Assembly (NCBI GenBank): GCA_025929895.1
Contig: JAICPI010000007.1
Coordinates: 1-62,881 of the forward strand
From: Thermoleophilia bacterium
GTDB taxonomy: Bacteria; Actinomycetota; Thermoleophilia; Gaiellales; Gaiellaceae
Length of the DNA: 62,881 bases
Direction of reading: 5' to 3'
The position numbers and the translations under genes are program-made. The notes beneath the pieces are model-generated. The model did not search any database. It worked only from the letters and a program-made list of their open reading frames with translations, and was not told the origin of the DNA. Each line of letters begins with the position of its first letter. The stretch's first letter is position 1. Positions 1-8,321 of the stretch are shown in pieces.

Positions 1-385
1 GCCGAACGGCCGTCACGGCGATCTCGAGCACGGCGTCCTTGCTGAGGAGCTCCGTCACGCCGACCGCTGTCCACGCGGGATACGGCTCGGCGACGAACTC
101 GCGGTGGACGGCGAAGAGCGTCTCGATGTGCTCGCGAAGGCCGACGTGGTACGAGGTCATCTCGACGACGTCGGCCCACGTCGCGCCCGCTTCGTCGAGC
201 ACGACCGCGACATTGCGGTAGAGCTGGCGGAACTGCTCGGCGAGATCGGCCGGGAGATCGCGGCCGGGCGGGCGGCCGATCGTGCCGGAGACGTGGATCG
301 TGTCGCCGACGCGAAGACCCGGCGAGTACGGGATCGACGACGTCAGGTCGCGCGCGAGCGGCTGGCGGTCAGCGTGGTCGCTCAC
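1..385 (-). CDS. Rid family (RidA/YjgF/UK114) protein, 3' end cut off by the window
   Basis: This frame was read on the minus strand from a GTG at 385-383 and stays open to the window edge, giving 128 residues without a stop. The translation contains GDTIHVSGTIG, an LDEAGATWADVVEMTSYHV stretch and PAWTAVGVTELL, the layout of the YjgF/YER057c/UK114 fold: an early strand with SG, a DVV(K/E) helix region and a late P.R/T..V strand. Rid proteins hydrolyse reactive enamine/imine intermediates formed by PLP enzymes, but the conserved arginine of true RidA would lie at or beyond the truncated end, so deaminase activity cannot be judged. No other start codon lies just upstream in frame. Confidence 0.8.
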   Translation of the reverse strand, partial: MSDHADRQPLARDLTSSIPYSPGLRVGDTIHVSGTIGRPPGRDLPADLAEQFRQLYRNVAVVLDEAGATWADVVEMTSYHVGLREHIETLFAVHREFVAEPYPAWTAVGVTELLSKDAVLEIAVTAVR

Positions 386-510
386 GTGGAATGAATGCCT
401 CGATCGGAGCGCGGCAAAACGGCGTACGTCGATCGCCTGCCTCGGCCGCATTGACCGGCGGTGTCGCGCCTGCGATAGTCGGCACGCGGGGGGATGGAAG
501 GAGTTTCAGC

Positions 511-1326
511 GTGCGGTCCCGGCTTCCGATCGTCCTCTCGGTCGTCATCGTGTTCTCGCTCACCCTCGCGGCGACCCAACGCACCTCGGGCGCGCAGGCG
601 CAACGGTCGGTGAGCGGCGCCGCCGGCTGTTCGAAGGCTGCGGCGGTGAAGGCGATGACCCGCTACGGGATCGGCGTGGTCAAGCCGTTCCAGCCGAGAA
701 CGCCCGTGAACCAGGTGCAGTGCGGCCCGCTCTTCGGACGCGGATCGAGAGGGATGGTGGCCTCGGTCGCGATTCCCGGCTGCGGGATCAGCGGCGGCTG
801 GGCGGTCTTCCGCCACAGCGGCGGAACCTGGAAGCTCGCGAAGAAGGTCGGCCACGGTGCGTTCCTCGACGTGGTCGGCGGCGATATCCGCGAGACGATC
901 GGCGTGCTCGCACGCGGCGACGCGCACTGCTTCCCCTCCTCGGTCAAGTACCACTTCTGGCGCTGGAACGGGAAGCGCTTCGTGGTCGGCCCGTGGCAGC
1001 GGGCTTGGTCGTACGACTCGATCCTCAGCCAGGACGGTCAGGTCTGGTGTCGCTTCGTCTTCGATCCGGCCGCGCAAGTGTTCTGTGGAACCCGGAACAG
1101 GCAGCTTGCGACGCTTCGGCTCAACGGCAGCTTCACCGCCTGCAACGACTGCCTGCAGAACTGGGACGACCGGGCACGCGTGATCGCGAACGGGCAGGCG
1201 AACGAGTGGAACAAGTTCCACTGCCTCGTCGAAGCGAGCGGCGTCACCTGCACCGTCATCGGCGGCGCCGCGACCGGCCGCGGCTTCCTGATCAACGCGT
1301 CGGGGGTTACCGAGGTCGGGCCCTGA
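511..1326 (+). CDS. Secreted protein with DUF6636-like C-terminal half
   Basis: The chosen GTG start at 511 follows a GGAAGGAG ribosome site at about 494-501; an ATG at 391 in the same frame would add 40 unlikely residues. The first 30 residues form a signal peptide (VRSRLP, a hydrophobic run, then an Ala-rich end). The mature protein has many paired cysteines. Its last 100 residues (WCRF...FCGTRN...ACNDC...HCLV...GVTCTV, then a GRGFLI ending) follow the same cysteine and GF pattern as the DUF6636 protein encoded directly after it. It overlaps the next gene by one base, so the two are probably co-translated. Function is unknown; an exported disulphide-stabilised domain is the safe description. 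Confidence 0.75.
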   Translation: MRSRLPIVLSVVIVFSLTLAATQRTSGAQAQRSVSGAAGCSKAAAVKAMTRYGIGVVKPFQPRTPVNQVQCGPLFGRGSRGMVASVAIPGCGISGGWAVFRHSGGTWKLAKKVGHGAFLDVVGGDIRETIGVLARGDAHCFPSSVKYHFWRWNGKRFVVGPWQRAWSYDSILSQDGQVWCRFVFDPAAQVFCGTRNRQLATLRLNGSFTACNDCLQNWDDRARVIANGQANEWNKFHCLVEASGVTCTVIGGAATGRGFLINASGVTEVGP

Positions 1327-1796
1327 TGTCCACGCCGAGACGCCTCGTCATCTGCGTCACGACAGCGCTCTGCCTGGTCGTGACACCCACGGCCGGCGCG
1401 CTCACGATGGGGAGCTTCAGGACACCGTCGGGAAACATCGTCTGCGCCTACGCGGCCGGCCCGAATCCGTCGTTCGGTCCAGGGTGGCATCCGAGCGTCC
1501 TCTGCGGGATCAAGAGCGGCCTGCGCCCGCCGTCGCCGCGAAAGACCTGCCGGGAAGGGGGGCGCGTGAGCGACCGCATCTCTTTGAGCGCTGTTGGGCG
1601 CGCGGCGGTCTCCTCGTGCGCCGGCGATCCCGGCCCCTTCGTCGGACAAGAGCGAGCGCGAGTGCTCGGGTACGGGAAGGTCTGGGTCGACCGGTTCAGC
1701 GGGCTCCGATGTGTGTCCAAGGTGTCCGGCTTGACCTGCCGCAACACGAGCGGTCACGGCTTCTTCCTCAGCCGTCAACGCTCGCGCGTCTTCTGA
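1326..1796 (+). CDS. Secreted DUF6636 family protein
   Basis: The ATG at 1326 overlaps the TGA of the preceding gene (TGATG). The 156-residue product has a signal peptide of about 24 residues (basic start, hydrophobic core, then TAGA). The rest matches the actinobacterial DUF6636 pattern: TPSGNIVCAY near the start, a CGI..GLRPP segment, SLSAVGRAAVSSCAGD, a YGKVW motif, then LTCRNTSGHGFFLSR at the end. Six cysteines suggest three disulphides outside the membrane. The function of the family is not known. It ends 6 bp before the end of the convergent lipoprotein gene. Confidence 0.8.
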   Translation: MSTPRRLVICVTTALCLVVTPTAGALTMGSFRTPSGNIVCAYAAGPNPSFGPGWHPSVLCGIKSGLRPPSPRKTCREGGRVSDRISLSAVGRAAVSSCAGDPGPFVGQERARVLGYGKVWVDRFSGLRCVSKVSGLTCRNTSGHGFFLSRQRSRVF

Positions 1797-1802
1797 CTCC
1801 GC

Positions 1803-2732
1803 TCACCCAGCCCGCATCGCGCGGACCGCGCGCTCGAGCTCGCCCACGGACGCGATCCCCTCGAACTTCGCGCGGATCGTGCCCTCGGGGTCGACGACGA
1901 AGATCCACGGCTCCGTCGGCAGCTTCCACTGCTTCATCCAGCGGTTGTAGCCGCGCCTCGGGTCGTTCCCCTCGTAGACCTCGACGTGGATGAACCGCGT
2001 CGACGGGCCGATCCGTTGTCGCACGGTGTCGACGATCTCGACGGTCGGGCCGCAGGCGCGGCTCCTGCAGAAGGCCGGCGTCGCGAACACGACCACGAAG
2101 GGCTTGCGGCCCGCGATACTCTCGCGGATCGAGTGGCGGAGCAGCTCGACGTCGGGCGGCCGCGCCGTCGTGATCGCCTCGGCCGCCGCTTCGGCGACGG
2201 TCGGGTTGTCCGAGGACGGCGCCTTCGCACCGATCGCAGGCGATGCCGCCCGCTCCCGGACCTCGACCGAGCCGTACCCTTGGAGCCGGCCCTCGTCGGG
2301 CTCGACGAGGAGCGAGTAGCGTCCGGGCTCGTCGAACTGCACGTGCGCGACGTAGATCCCCTGGAGGTCGAACTCGTCTCCGGGCTGTCCCGCTGAGACC
2401 GGTCGACCGAGCGGCTCGTAGCGGGCCGCCACCTCTGCGATCGCGTTGGACTCGAGCCCGCCGCGGCCGATGCGCACGCGGGCGGTCGCGCCTTCGAGCG
2501 CCTCGCCTCTGCTGTCGAGGAGCACGAACGCGATCCGCTGCTTGCCGACGGCGTGGTCGGAGGTGGCGAAGATCAGCGCGGTGTCCTCCCGGGGGTCGGT
2601 CAACAGGCGGGCCTGAAGCGACTGGTCGGGCGCCGACGTCCCGCCTCCGCCGCAACCCGCGAGCGCGAGCGCGACGACGACCGTCAGGCCGCCGCGGGTT
2701 CGTGCACCGCCGATCCACGTCGCTCGGGGCAT
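1803..2732 (-). CDS. Lipoprotein with C-terminal thioredoxin-like domain
   Basis: The 309-residue product has a lipobox LALAGC with the lipidated cysteine at residue 27, followed by a Gly-rich linker. Residues about 40-160 form a beta-rich region resembling an Ig-like accessory domain. Residues about 205-309 resemble a thioredoxin fold: KPFVVVFATPAFCRSRACGP, EVYEGND, then WIFVVDPEGTIRAKFEG. The two cysteines (222 and 227) are spaced CX4C rather than CXXC, so this is not a standard thioredoxin, though a redox role outside the membrane is likely. The ATG at 2732 is preceded by two copies of a short repeat where a ribosome site would normally be. Confidence 0.75.
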   Translation of the reverse strand: MPRATWIGGARTRGGLTVVVALALAGCGGGGTSAPDQSLQARLLTDPREDTALIFATSDHAVGKQRIAFVLLDSRGEALEGATARVRIGRGGLESNAIAEVAARYEPLGRPVSAGQPGDEFDLQGIYVAHVQFDEPGRYSLLVEPDEGRLQGYGSVEVRERAASPAIGAKAPSSDNPTVAEAAAEAITTARPPDVELLRHSIRESIAGRKPFVVVFATPAFCRSRACGPTVEIVDTVRQRIGPSTRFIHVEVYEGNDPRRGYNRWMKQWKLPTEPWIFVVDPEGTIRAKFEGIASVGELERAVRAMRAG

Positions 2733-2735
2733 CAG

Positions 2736-2758
2736 GTGCCAGACACAGTGCCAGACAC
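2736..2758. repeat. Two copies of an 11-bp element, GTGCCAGACAC
   Basis: The 11-mer GTGCCAGACAC occurs at 2736-2746 and again at 2748-2758, separated by one base. Read on the minus strand this is GTGTCTGGCAC twice, placed 3-26 bases upstream of the lipoprotein start. It closely resembles the GTGCCTGGCAC unit repeated at 19534-19600, so the two places seem to share a dispersed near-palindromic intergenic element. Confidence 0.7.
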
Positions 2759-3026
2759 GTACACCGACGAACGGTTGGCGTTCTCGGCGGCGGCAACCGA
2801 AGCCGCAGCGAGCGCGACCACGAGCGGCCCGCGGCGAGGGCGAGACCGGGAAAGAAGTCGTCGTACGGGTCCATGGCGAGTCACGCCGACCAGACTTCCC
2901 GGCACGGGCCCCGCCGCTTTCGTCGGCGTGGGCGTCGCCGCCGGGCGGCTCGGGATCGCGCCCACGGAGGACCCCTCCGTCGTCACGCTCGAGCAGGTCG
3001 GGGGCCGCCGCGTCACGGCCGTCACC
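2759..3026. other. Intergenic stretch, possible remnant of a small membrane protein
   Basis: No convincing intact gene lies between the lipoprotein and the CBS gene. On the minus strand an ATG at 2874 starts MDPYDDFFPGLALAAG, and the adjacent frame continues with PLVVALAAASVAAAENANRS and runs through the GTGTCTGGCAC repeats to a TGA at 2732-2734. Joined by a single-base frameshift near 2827 this would be a roughly 47-residue one-helix protein. That could be a decayed gene or chance; I favour calling it noncoding. Confidence 0.25.
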
Positions 3027-3461
3027 TCACTCGTCCCGAATCGCTCGCACGAAGACGTCGAGGTCGATCACGCCCTTATAACGCCCGCCCTCGACGACGG
3101 CCAGGCCCTCGAGCGCGCAGTGCATGAAGCGCTCAGCGACGTGCGTCAGGCTCGCGTCGGCCTCCACGGTCACCGGCTCCGCCATCAGCTCTCGGATCGG
3201 CTGCGCCGCCGCCCTCACGCGACGCTCCCGAATCGACTCGACGTCGTCGTCGGCGAAGGCCGTGTGCTTCAGCTCGCCGAGGTAGGCAGGGAAGAGGCCG
3301 CGCAGGAGTTGACGCTCGTCGAGCAGTCCGACGACGCGCCGGTCCGCGTCGACGATCGCGACGACCGCGGCGTCCGTCCGAGTGAGCGCCTCCACAGCCT
3401 CCCCGAACGTCGCCGTGTCGGGAACCGCAGCGTCGACCGTCAGGTCCCTCAGCACCGCCAT
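3027..3461 (-). CDS. Tandem CBS-domain protein
   Basis: The ATG at 3461 gives 144 residues with two CBS motifs: residues about 1-60 (a D..VP...TFGEAVEAL start, then VVAIVDADRRVVGLLDERQLL) and about 88-144 (IRELMAEPVTVEADASLTHV, then LAVVEGGRYKGVIDLDVF). CBS pairs bind adenosine nucleotides and tune transporters or enzymes. The gene starts 2 bp after the stop of the SLC13-type transporter gene on the same strand, so the protein is probably a nucleotide-sensing regulator of that transporter. A longer in-frame start exists but would lie entirely inside the transporter gene, so the short form is preferred. Confidence 0.85.
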   Translation of the reverse strand: MAVLRDLTVDAAVPDTATFGEAVEALTRTDAAVVAIVDADRRVVGLLDERQLLRGLFPAYLGELKHTAFADDDVESIRERRVRAAAQPIRELMAEPVTVEADASLTHVAERFMHCALEGLAVVEGGRYKGVIDLDVFVRAIRDE

Positions 3462-3463
3462 CG

Positions 3464-4726
3464 CTACACCTGGAAGAGAAGCAGGTAGATAGTCGCGATC
3501 ACCAGCGAGAGCAGCGTCACGGGCACGCCGATCACGAGGAACCGCACGAACGAGATCGCGTGTCCGGTGCGCTCGAGCACGCCAACCGCCGCGACATTGG
3601 CGGCCGCGGCGATCATCGTGGCGTTGCCGCCGAAGCAGGCGCCGAGTGCGAGCGCCCACCACTGCGCGTCGTTGAAGTCCTCGCCCGCCTGAAGCTCGTC
3701 CACGACGGGAATCATCGCGGCCGTGAAGGGAATGTTGTCGACTGCCGCGGACCCGAGCGCTGCGATCCAGAGGATCCCGATCGACTGTCCCCCGACCGAG
3801 TCGCCCGTGATCGCATTCACTCCCTCGGCGATCCGCTCGATCACGCCGCGGCTCTCGAGGGCGCCGACGAGCACGAACAGGCCGATGAAGAAGAAGATCG
3901 TTCCCCACTCGACGCGCTCGAGCGCCTCCTCGATGTCGTCGGCCGCGACGACGAGCAGCAGCGTTGCGCCGGCGAGCGCGACCACGGCCGGCTCGAGGCC
4001 GAGCGGCGTATGCAGGAAGAATCCGACGATCGTCCCGAGCAGGATGGCGATCGAGCGCTTGACGTGGGGGCGGCCGCGAACGTCCTCCGCGGGGTCGAGC
4101 GCGGCTACCTCGCGCGCTCTCGCAGGATCGACGTCGAGCTTCCCGCGGAAGAAGAGATAGACGAGCCCGGTGCCGAGCACGAGCGTGACCAACGAGACGG
4201 GGCCGAGGTTGACGATGAAGTCGACGAAGCTGAGCTCGCGCACGTGTGACCCGATCATGATGTTCGGCGGGTCACCGATCAGAGTCGCGGTTCCACCGAT
4301 GTTCGACGCGAGGATCTCGGTCATCACGAGTGGGATCGGGTCGACGTCGAGTGAGTCGGCGAGCAGCAGCGTGATCGGGACGACGAGCAGGATCGCCGTC
4401 AGGTTGTCGAGGAACGCCGACAGCACACCTGTCGTCCCCGCGAGCAGGAACACGAGCCGGAACGGGCGGCCGCGCGAGAGCTGCGCGACCCGCAGCGCGA
4501 GATACGTGAAGATCCCAGTCCGCTCGGTGAGCCCGACGATGATCATCATCCCGACCAGAAGCCCGAGCGTCTCCCAGTCGACGGCCGTGATCGCCTCGTC
4601 GATGCCGAAAACGCCCGCGATGACCACGACGCCCGCGCCGACGAGCGCCGCCTTCGTACGGTGGAGCCAGTCGAACGCCACGACCGCGAGCACGCCCGCG
4701 AACGCCAGAATCGCGAGAACCGTCAC
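3464..4726 (-). CDS. SLC13/ArsB-type ion transporter
   Basis: The 420-residue product, starting at a GTG at 4726, is almost entirely hydrophobic with about ten to eleven predicted helices. It shows the ion-transporter superfamily pattern: GMMIIVGLTERTGIF, FLDNLTAILLVVPITLL, NIGGTATLIGDPPNIMIG in the first half, and IPFTAAMIPVV plus FGGNATMIAAAANV in the second half. The paired N-T/N-P hairpins are those of the CitM/ArsB/NhaD group. The substrate (dicarboxylate, arsenite or Na+/H+) cannot be told from sequence. It appears to be co-transcribed with the CBS protein gene that follows 2 bp later. Confidence 0.85.
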   Translation of the reverse strand: MTVLAILAFAGVLAVVAFDWLHRTKAALVGAGVVVIAGVFGIDEAITAVDWETLGLLVGMMIIVGLTERTGIFTYLALRVAQLSRGRPFRLVFLLAGTTGVLSAFLDNLTAILLVVPITLLLADSLDVDPIPLVMTEILASNIGGTATLIGDPPNIMIGSHVRELSFVDFIVNLGPVSLVTLVLGTGLVYLFFRGKLDVDPARAREVAALDPAEDVRGRPHVKRSIAILLGTIVGFFLHTPLGLEPAVVALAGATLLLVVAADDIEEALERVEWGTIFFFIGLFVLVGALESRGVIERIAEGVNAITGDSVGGQSIGILWIAALGSAAVDNIPFTAAMIPVVDELQAGEDFNDAQWWALALGACFGGNATMIAAAANVAAVGVLERTGHAISFVRFLVIGVPVTLLSLVIATIYLLLFQV

Positions 4727-4744
4727 GGGCCTGAAGCTATCGAG

Positions 4745-5803
4745 TCAGACGCGGCCGCGGAGCGCGAGCACGTTCGCGACGAAGCGCTTCGTCTCCGCGT
4801 AGAGCCCGTCGCGGCGGACGCCCGCCGGGCCCTGGTAGTACGCGCCGACCGCGAGCCGGCGGTTCCCCTCGAACTCCTCGAGCAGGTGGTCGAGGTACGC
4901 GACGCCGACGCGCACGTTCCCGTCCATCGTGGCCGGCACGTTGCGGCCGATCACGAACAGCTCGACGAAGCTCCACGTCGCGGGCGTGACCTGCATCACG
5001 CCGGCCGCCCCGACCGAGGAGCGCACGCCCTGCTGGAACCCGGACTCCTGCCAGGCCAGCGCGCGCGCGAGCGCCGGCTCGACGCCGTAGTGCGCCGCCC
5101 AGCGGTCGAGCGAGCTCCTCACGGAGCCGCGGGCTGCTCCGGTCGCGGCGCGCTTCGGGACGACGAGCCTGGTGCCGATCAGCAGCACGTTGCTCGGATC
5201 GATCCGGTTGCGGCTCGCGAGTGCGCGAACGCTCGTCCCGTGCCGCTCGGCGATCGCGGTCAGGGACTCGCCGGGTCGCACGACGTGTCGCGTGAGCGTG
5301 GGACGCGGCTTCGACTTCGCCTTCCGCTTCGCGCCGAGCAGGGCCGCACGCGTCGCCTTGCCGACGATCCCGTCCGGAGAGAGCCCCGCCTTGCGCTGGT
5401 ACTTCCGCACGAGCTCCTCCGTCAACGTGCCGAAGTTGCTGTTCAGGCTTCTCGGCGGGAAGCCGTTCTTCGCGAGCAGGAACTGGAGCACGGACACGTC
5501 GAAGCCCACCATCCCGCGCTTCAGCGTGCGCACCCCGAACAGCGGCCGTCCGAGCTTGCCGAGCGCGGCGCGCGTCTGCTTGCCGGGGACGCCGTCCGGC
5601 GCGAGCTTCGCCGAGCGCTGGAGGTCGACGACCGCGCGCTTCGTCATCGGCCCGGCAACCCCGTCGATCTCGCCCTTGTAGAGCCCGTACCGGTACAGGG
5701 CGACCTGGAGGCCGGCGACCTGGTGCTTGGCCATCGCGCCGGCCGGGGCGGCCGCGATCGCGGCCGCGACGAGCGTCGCTGCGAGTACGGAGAGTCTGCG
5801 CAC
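4745..5803 (-). CDS. Secreted lytic transglycosylase with two peptidoglycan-binding domains and LysM
   Basis: The GTG at 5803 gives 352 residues and starts a clean signal peptide ending near AGAMA (residue 25). Domains in order are PG_binding_1 at about 30-85 (GEIDGVAGPMTKRAV), a second PG_binding_1 at about 95-155, LysM at about 172-216 (HVVRPGESLTAIAERHGTSV), and an SLT lysozyme-like domain at about 230-345. The catalytic glutamate is E253 in WQESGF, followed by GAAGVMQVTPATW. It should act on the cell wall, cleaving glycan strands during growth or remodelling. It is divergent from the CBS gene at 5877, sharing a 73-bp promoter region. Confidence 0.9.
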   Translation of the reverse strand: MRRLSVLAATLVAAAIAAAPAGAMAKHQVAGLQVALYRYGLYKGEIDGVAGPMTKRAVVDLQRSAKLAPDGVPGKQTRAALGKLGRPLFGVRTLKRGMVGFDVSVLQFLLAKNGFPPRSLNSNFGTLTEELVRKYQRKAGLSPDGIVGKATRAALLGAKRKAKSKPRPTLTRHVVRPGESLTAIAERHGTSVRALASRNRIDPSNVLLIGTRLVVPKRAATGAARGSVRSSLDRWAAHYGVEPALARALAWQESGFQQGVRSSVGAAGVMQVTPATWSFVELFVIGRNVPATMDGNVRVGVAYLDHLLEEFEGNRRLAVGAYYQGPAGVRRDGLYAETKRFVANVLALRGRV

Positions 5804-5876
5804 GGGTCCAGCGACTACGCGGTCCCCGGGCGAACTCCTCCCTCGCTCCCGTAGCCGTGCGGAGTATCCTCGCTCC

Positions 5877-6251
5877 ATGAGCACCCTGGGCGAGCTGATG
5901 CACGACACCTTCGTCTCCGTGGCCCCCGAGGACACGATCGGGGAGGCCGCCCAGAAGATGGTGGACGCCGGGCGCGGCGCCGCCGCGGTGTCCGACTTCG
6001 GCCGGCTCGTCGGGATCCTCACCGACCGCGACGTGCTCCGCTCGGTGGCCGCGCGGACCCACTCGTCCGAGGAGCGCGTGCGCTCGTGGATGACGCCCGA
6101 GCCGATCACCGTCGGCCCCGAGGCGACCGCGGAGGAGGCTGCGAAGATCATGCTCGACAACGGCTTCCGCCACCTGCCGATCGTCGACGGCGAGCGCGCG
6201 ATCGGGATCATCAGCATCCGCTCGGTGCTGCGCGCGACCACGGAAGCCTGA
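5877..6251 (+). CDS. Two-CBS-domain protein
   Basis: The ATG at 5877 gives 124 residues made of two CBS motifs: residues 5-60 (TFVSVAPEDTIGEAAQKM, then GRLVGILTDRDVLRSV) and 68-122 (PEPITVGPEATAEEAAKIM, then LPIVDGERAIGIISIRSVL). The length is typical of stand-alone CBS proteins that sense adenine nucleotides. There is no fused effector and no obvious partner: its left neighbour is divergent and the aminopeptidase gene to the right is convergent, ending 12 bp away. The role is unknown. Confidence 0.88.
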   Translation: MSTLGELMHDTFVSVAPEDTIGEAAQKMVDAGRGAAAVSDFGRLVGILTDRDVLRSVAARTHSSEERVRSWMTPEPITVGPEATAEEAAKIMLDNGFRHLPIVDGERAIGIISIRSVLRATTEA

Positions 6252-6263
6252 CCGCGCGCTAGT

Positions 6264-7484
6264 TCAAGCGAGAACCCAGGCGTCGTCCCGGATGATCGGG
6301 ACCGCGCCGCCGTTGCCGTCGAGGCCTTCGACGTCGACCTCGGGGCCGCCGACCATGAAGTCGACGTGGACGGTCGAGTCGTTCACGCCGAGCTCGGCGA
6401 GCTCCTCCGGCGACATCGAGCCGCCGCCCTCGACCGCCTCGGGCAACGCCTGGCCGAAGGCGATGTGCGTCGTCGCGTTCTCGTCGAAGAGCGTGTTCAT
6501 GAACGTGAGCCCGGTCCTGCCGACCCGGGAGTCGCCGTCGACGAGCGCGAGCTCCCCGAGGCGCCTCGAGCCCTCGTCGGTCTCGATCTGCTTGCGGATC
6601 ACCTCTTCGCCGCTCGAGGCCTTCACCTCGACGATCTCCCCACCCTCGAAGCGGAGCGCGAGGTCGCGCACGACCGTCCCCGAGAGGACGAGCGGCATGG
6701 TCGACCGAACGGTGCCCTCGACCCGCCGGAGATCGGGCGTGGTGAAGACCTCCTCCGTCGGCATGTTCGGAACGTGCGTCTGGCCCCAGGCCGTCTCGGT
6801 CTCGGCGGCCACCCAGCGGGAACGCGGCGTCAGCCCGATCGTGAGGTCGGTGCCCGGCCCCTGGAGGCGGACCGAGTCGAAGCGGCGCTCGTTCAGCGCG
6901 CTCGCGCGCGACTTCAGCGTCGCGATGTGGTCGCGCCACGCCGCCACGGGGTCGGGCTCGTCGAGGCGCACCGTCGAGGCGACCGCTTCCCAGAGCCGAT
7001 CGACGTCGGGCTCGCCGAGGACGGCCTTGGCCCAGCCCTCGTTCGGGCAGCCGACGATCGCCCAGGCGATCCTCCGCTCGGCGACCAGCTCGAGGTAGCG
7101 CTTGCGGAGCTCGACCATGCGCGCCTTGGCCACGCGCTGCTGGTCGACGTCGGCGAGCAGGTCCGGCTCGGCGTCGCCGACGAGGATCACGATCGCGCCC
7201 TGGTTCTCGGCGATGTGGTCGATCCGCGCGACGTGCCATGGGGGCGTCCACTCGAGCTGGTCCTCCGGCGCGAGCTCGACGAAGGCCTTGCGCGCGTGCG
7301 CGTCGTTGATCTGCACGTCGACGTACCGGCCCCCGGCTCGGTAGGCCGCCCTCGCCACCGCCCGGGCGAGCCCGAGGTGCTGCGGATCGCAGTTGACGAG
7401 CAGGTCCTGTCCCGGCTGGAGGTTCACGCCGATCTCCACGGCCAGCCGCGCGTACCCCTCGATCGCCTGCTCGGTCGTCATCAT
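6264..7484 (-). CDS. M29 family metal-dependent aminopeptidase
   Basis: From the ATG at 7484 the product has 406 residues, the usual length of AmpS/AmpT/PepS enzymes; an ATG at 7496 would add four residues. Expected family features are present: NMPTEEVFTTPD with the first metal glutamates, VEVKASSGEE, a glycine-rich RVGRTGLTFMNTLFDENATTHIAFG with a ligand histidine, and STVHVDFMVGG with the last His and Asp. These enzymes remove N-terminal residues from peptides in the cytoplasm using two metal ions. Its start overlaps the start of the divergent phosphoesterase gene, so there is almost no room for separate promoters. Confidence 0.92.
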   Translation of the reverse strand: MMTTEQAIEGYARLAVEIGVNLQPGQDLLVNCDPQHLGLARAVARAAYRAGGRYVDVQINDAHARKAFVELAPEDQLEWTPPWHVARIDHIAENQGAIVILVGDAEPDLLADVDQQRVAKARMVELRKRYLELVAERRIAWAIVGCPNEGWAKAVLGEPDVDRLWEAVASTVRLDEPDPVAAWRDHIATLKSRASALNERRFDSVRLQGPGTDLTIGLTPRSRWVAAETETAWGQTHVPNMPTEEVFTTPDLRRVEGTVRSTMPLVLSGTVVRDLALRFEGGEIVEVKASSGEEVIRKQIETDEGSRRLGELALVDGDSRVGRTGLTFMNTLFDENATTHIAFGQALPEAVEGGGSMSPEELAELGVNDSTVHVDFMVGGPEVDVEGLDGNGGAVPIIRDDAWVLA

Positions 7485-8295
7485 TCGCAGAACCATAGTC
7501 GCGCTCCGGATCGCCATCGCAGTCGCCCTCGTGCTCGCGCCGACCGGCTCGGCCGCCACGGGGATCCTCGCCGTGGGGGACTTCGGCGTCGGCGGCGTGC
7601 AGCAGCGGGCGCTCGGCGCGGCGATGCGCGCCTACGAGGCGCAGAACCCGTCGCAGCTCCTCGTGACGATGGGGGACAACGACTACACGGAAGGCCGCGC
7701 GTTCGCCAGGTCTTGGCGCGAGAGCTTCGGTTGGCTGCGGGGGGCCGGCGTCGACGTCGCCGGCGCGCTCGGCAACCACGACATCCGCCACCGCCGCGGC
7801 CGGTACCAGTTCGGGCTGCTGGGGATGCCCGGCCCCAACTACGTCCGTCGCGTGAACGAGGTCGAGGTGATCGTGCTCGACTCGAATGCGGTCACGCCGG
7901 CGCAGACGCGCTGGCTGCGCCGGACGCTCGCGCGGAGGACGGGCCTGCGGCGGATCGCCGTCTTCCACCATCCGCCGTACACGTGCGGCACCTACCTCGG
8001 GCACCCGGCCGTCCAGCGGTCCTGGGTGCCGCTGTTCGAGCGCTACGGCGTCCACCTGGTGCTGAACGGCCACGACCACAACTACCAGCGGTTCGTCACG
8101 CGCGGCGTCACGTACGTCGTGCACGGAGGCGGGGCGGGGCTCCGGCCGGTCAAGCGGTGCCCACGCTCCTACCCGCCCCGGCCCGGGTTCGGGACGGTGC
8201 GTGGGTTCGTGCACCTGACCGTGGAGAGAACGGGCTTCCTCGTCCGGATCGTCGACTACCTCGGCCGGACTGTCGACCGCTTCCGCGTGACGTGA
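7483..8295 (+). CDS. Secreted metallophosphoesterase (calcineurin-like)
   Basis: The mature protein carries the five metallophosphoesterase blocks: GDFGVGG, MGDNDY, GNHDIRH, FHHPPYTCG and NGHDHNYQR, matching secreted purple-acid-phosphatase-like enzymes with a dinuclear metal centre. The N-terminus reads as a signal peptide (IRRTIVALRIAIAVALVLAP) but no ATG, GTG or TTG stands in front of it. The best fit is an ATT codon at 7483, giving 270 residues. A GTG within the hydrophobic core would destroy the signal, and an ATG at 7393 would lie inside the divergent aminopeptidase gene and mask the signal. Confidence 0.85.
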   Translation: MRRTIVALRIAIAVALVLAPTGSAATGILAVGDFGVGGVQQRALGAAMRAYEAQNPSQLLVTMGDNDYTEGRAFARSWRESFGWLRGAGVDVAGALGNHDIRHRRGRYQFGLLGMPGPNYVRRVNEVEVIVLDSNAVTPAQTRWLRRTLARRTGLRRIAVFHHPPYTCGTYLGHPAVQRSWVPLFERYGVHLVLNGHDHNYQRFVTRGVTYVVHGGGAGLRPVKRCPRSYPPRPGFGTVRGFVHLTVERTGFLVRIVDYLGRTVDRFRVT

Positions 8296-8321
8296 GCGGC
8301 CTGCGGCGGCGTAGAGACGAT

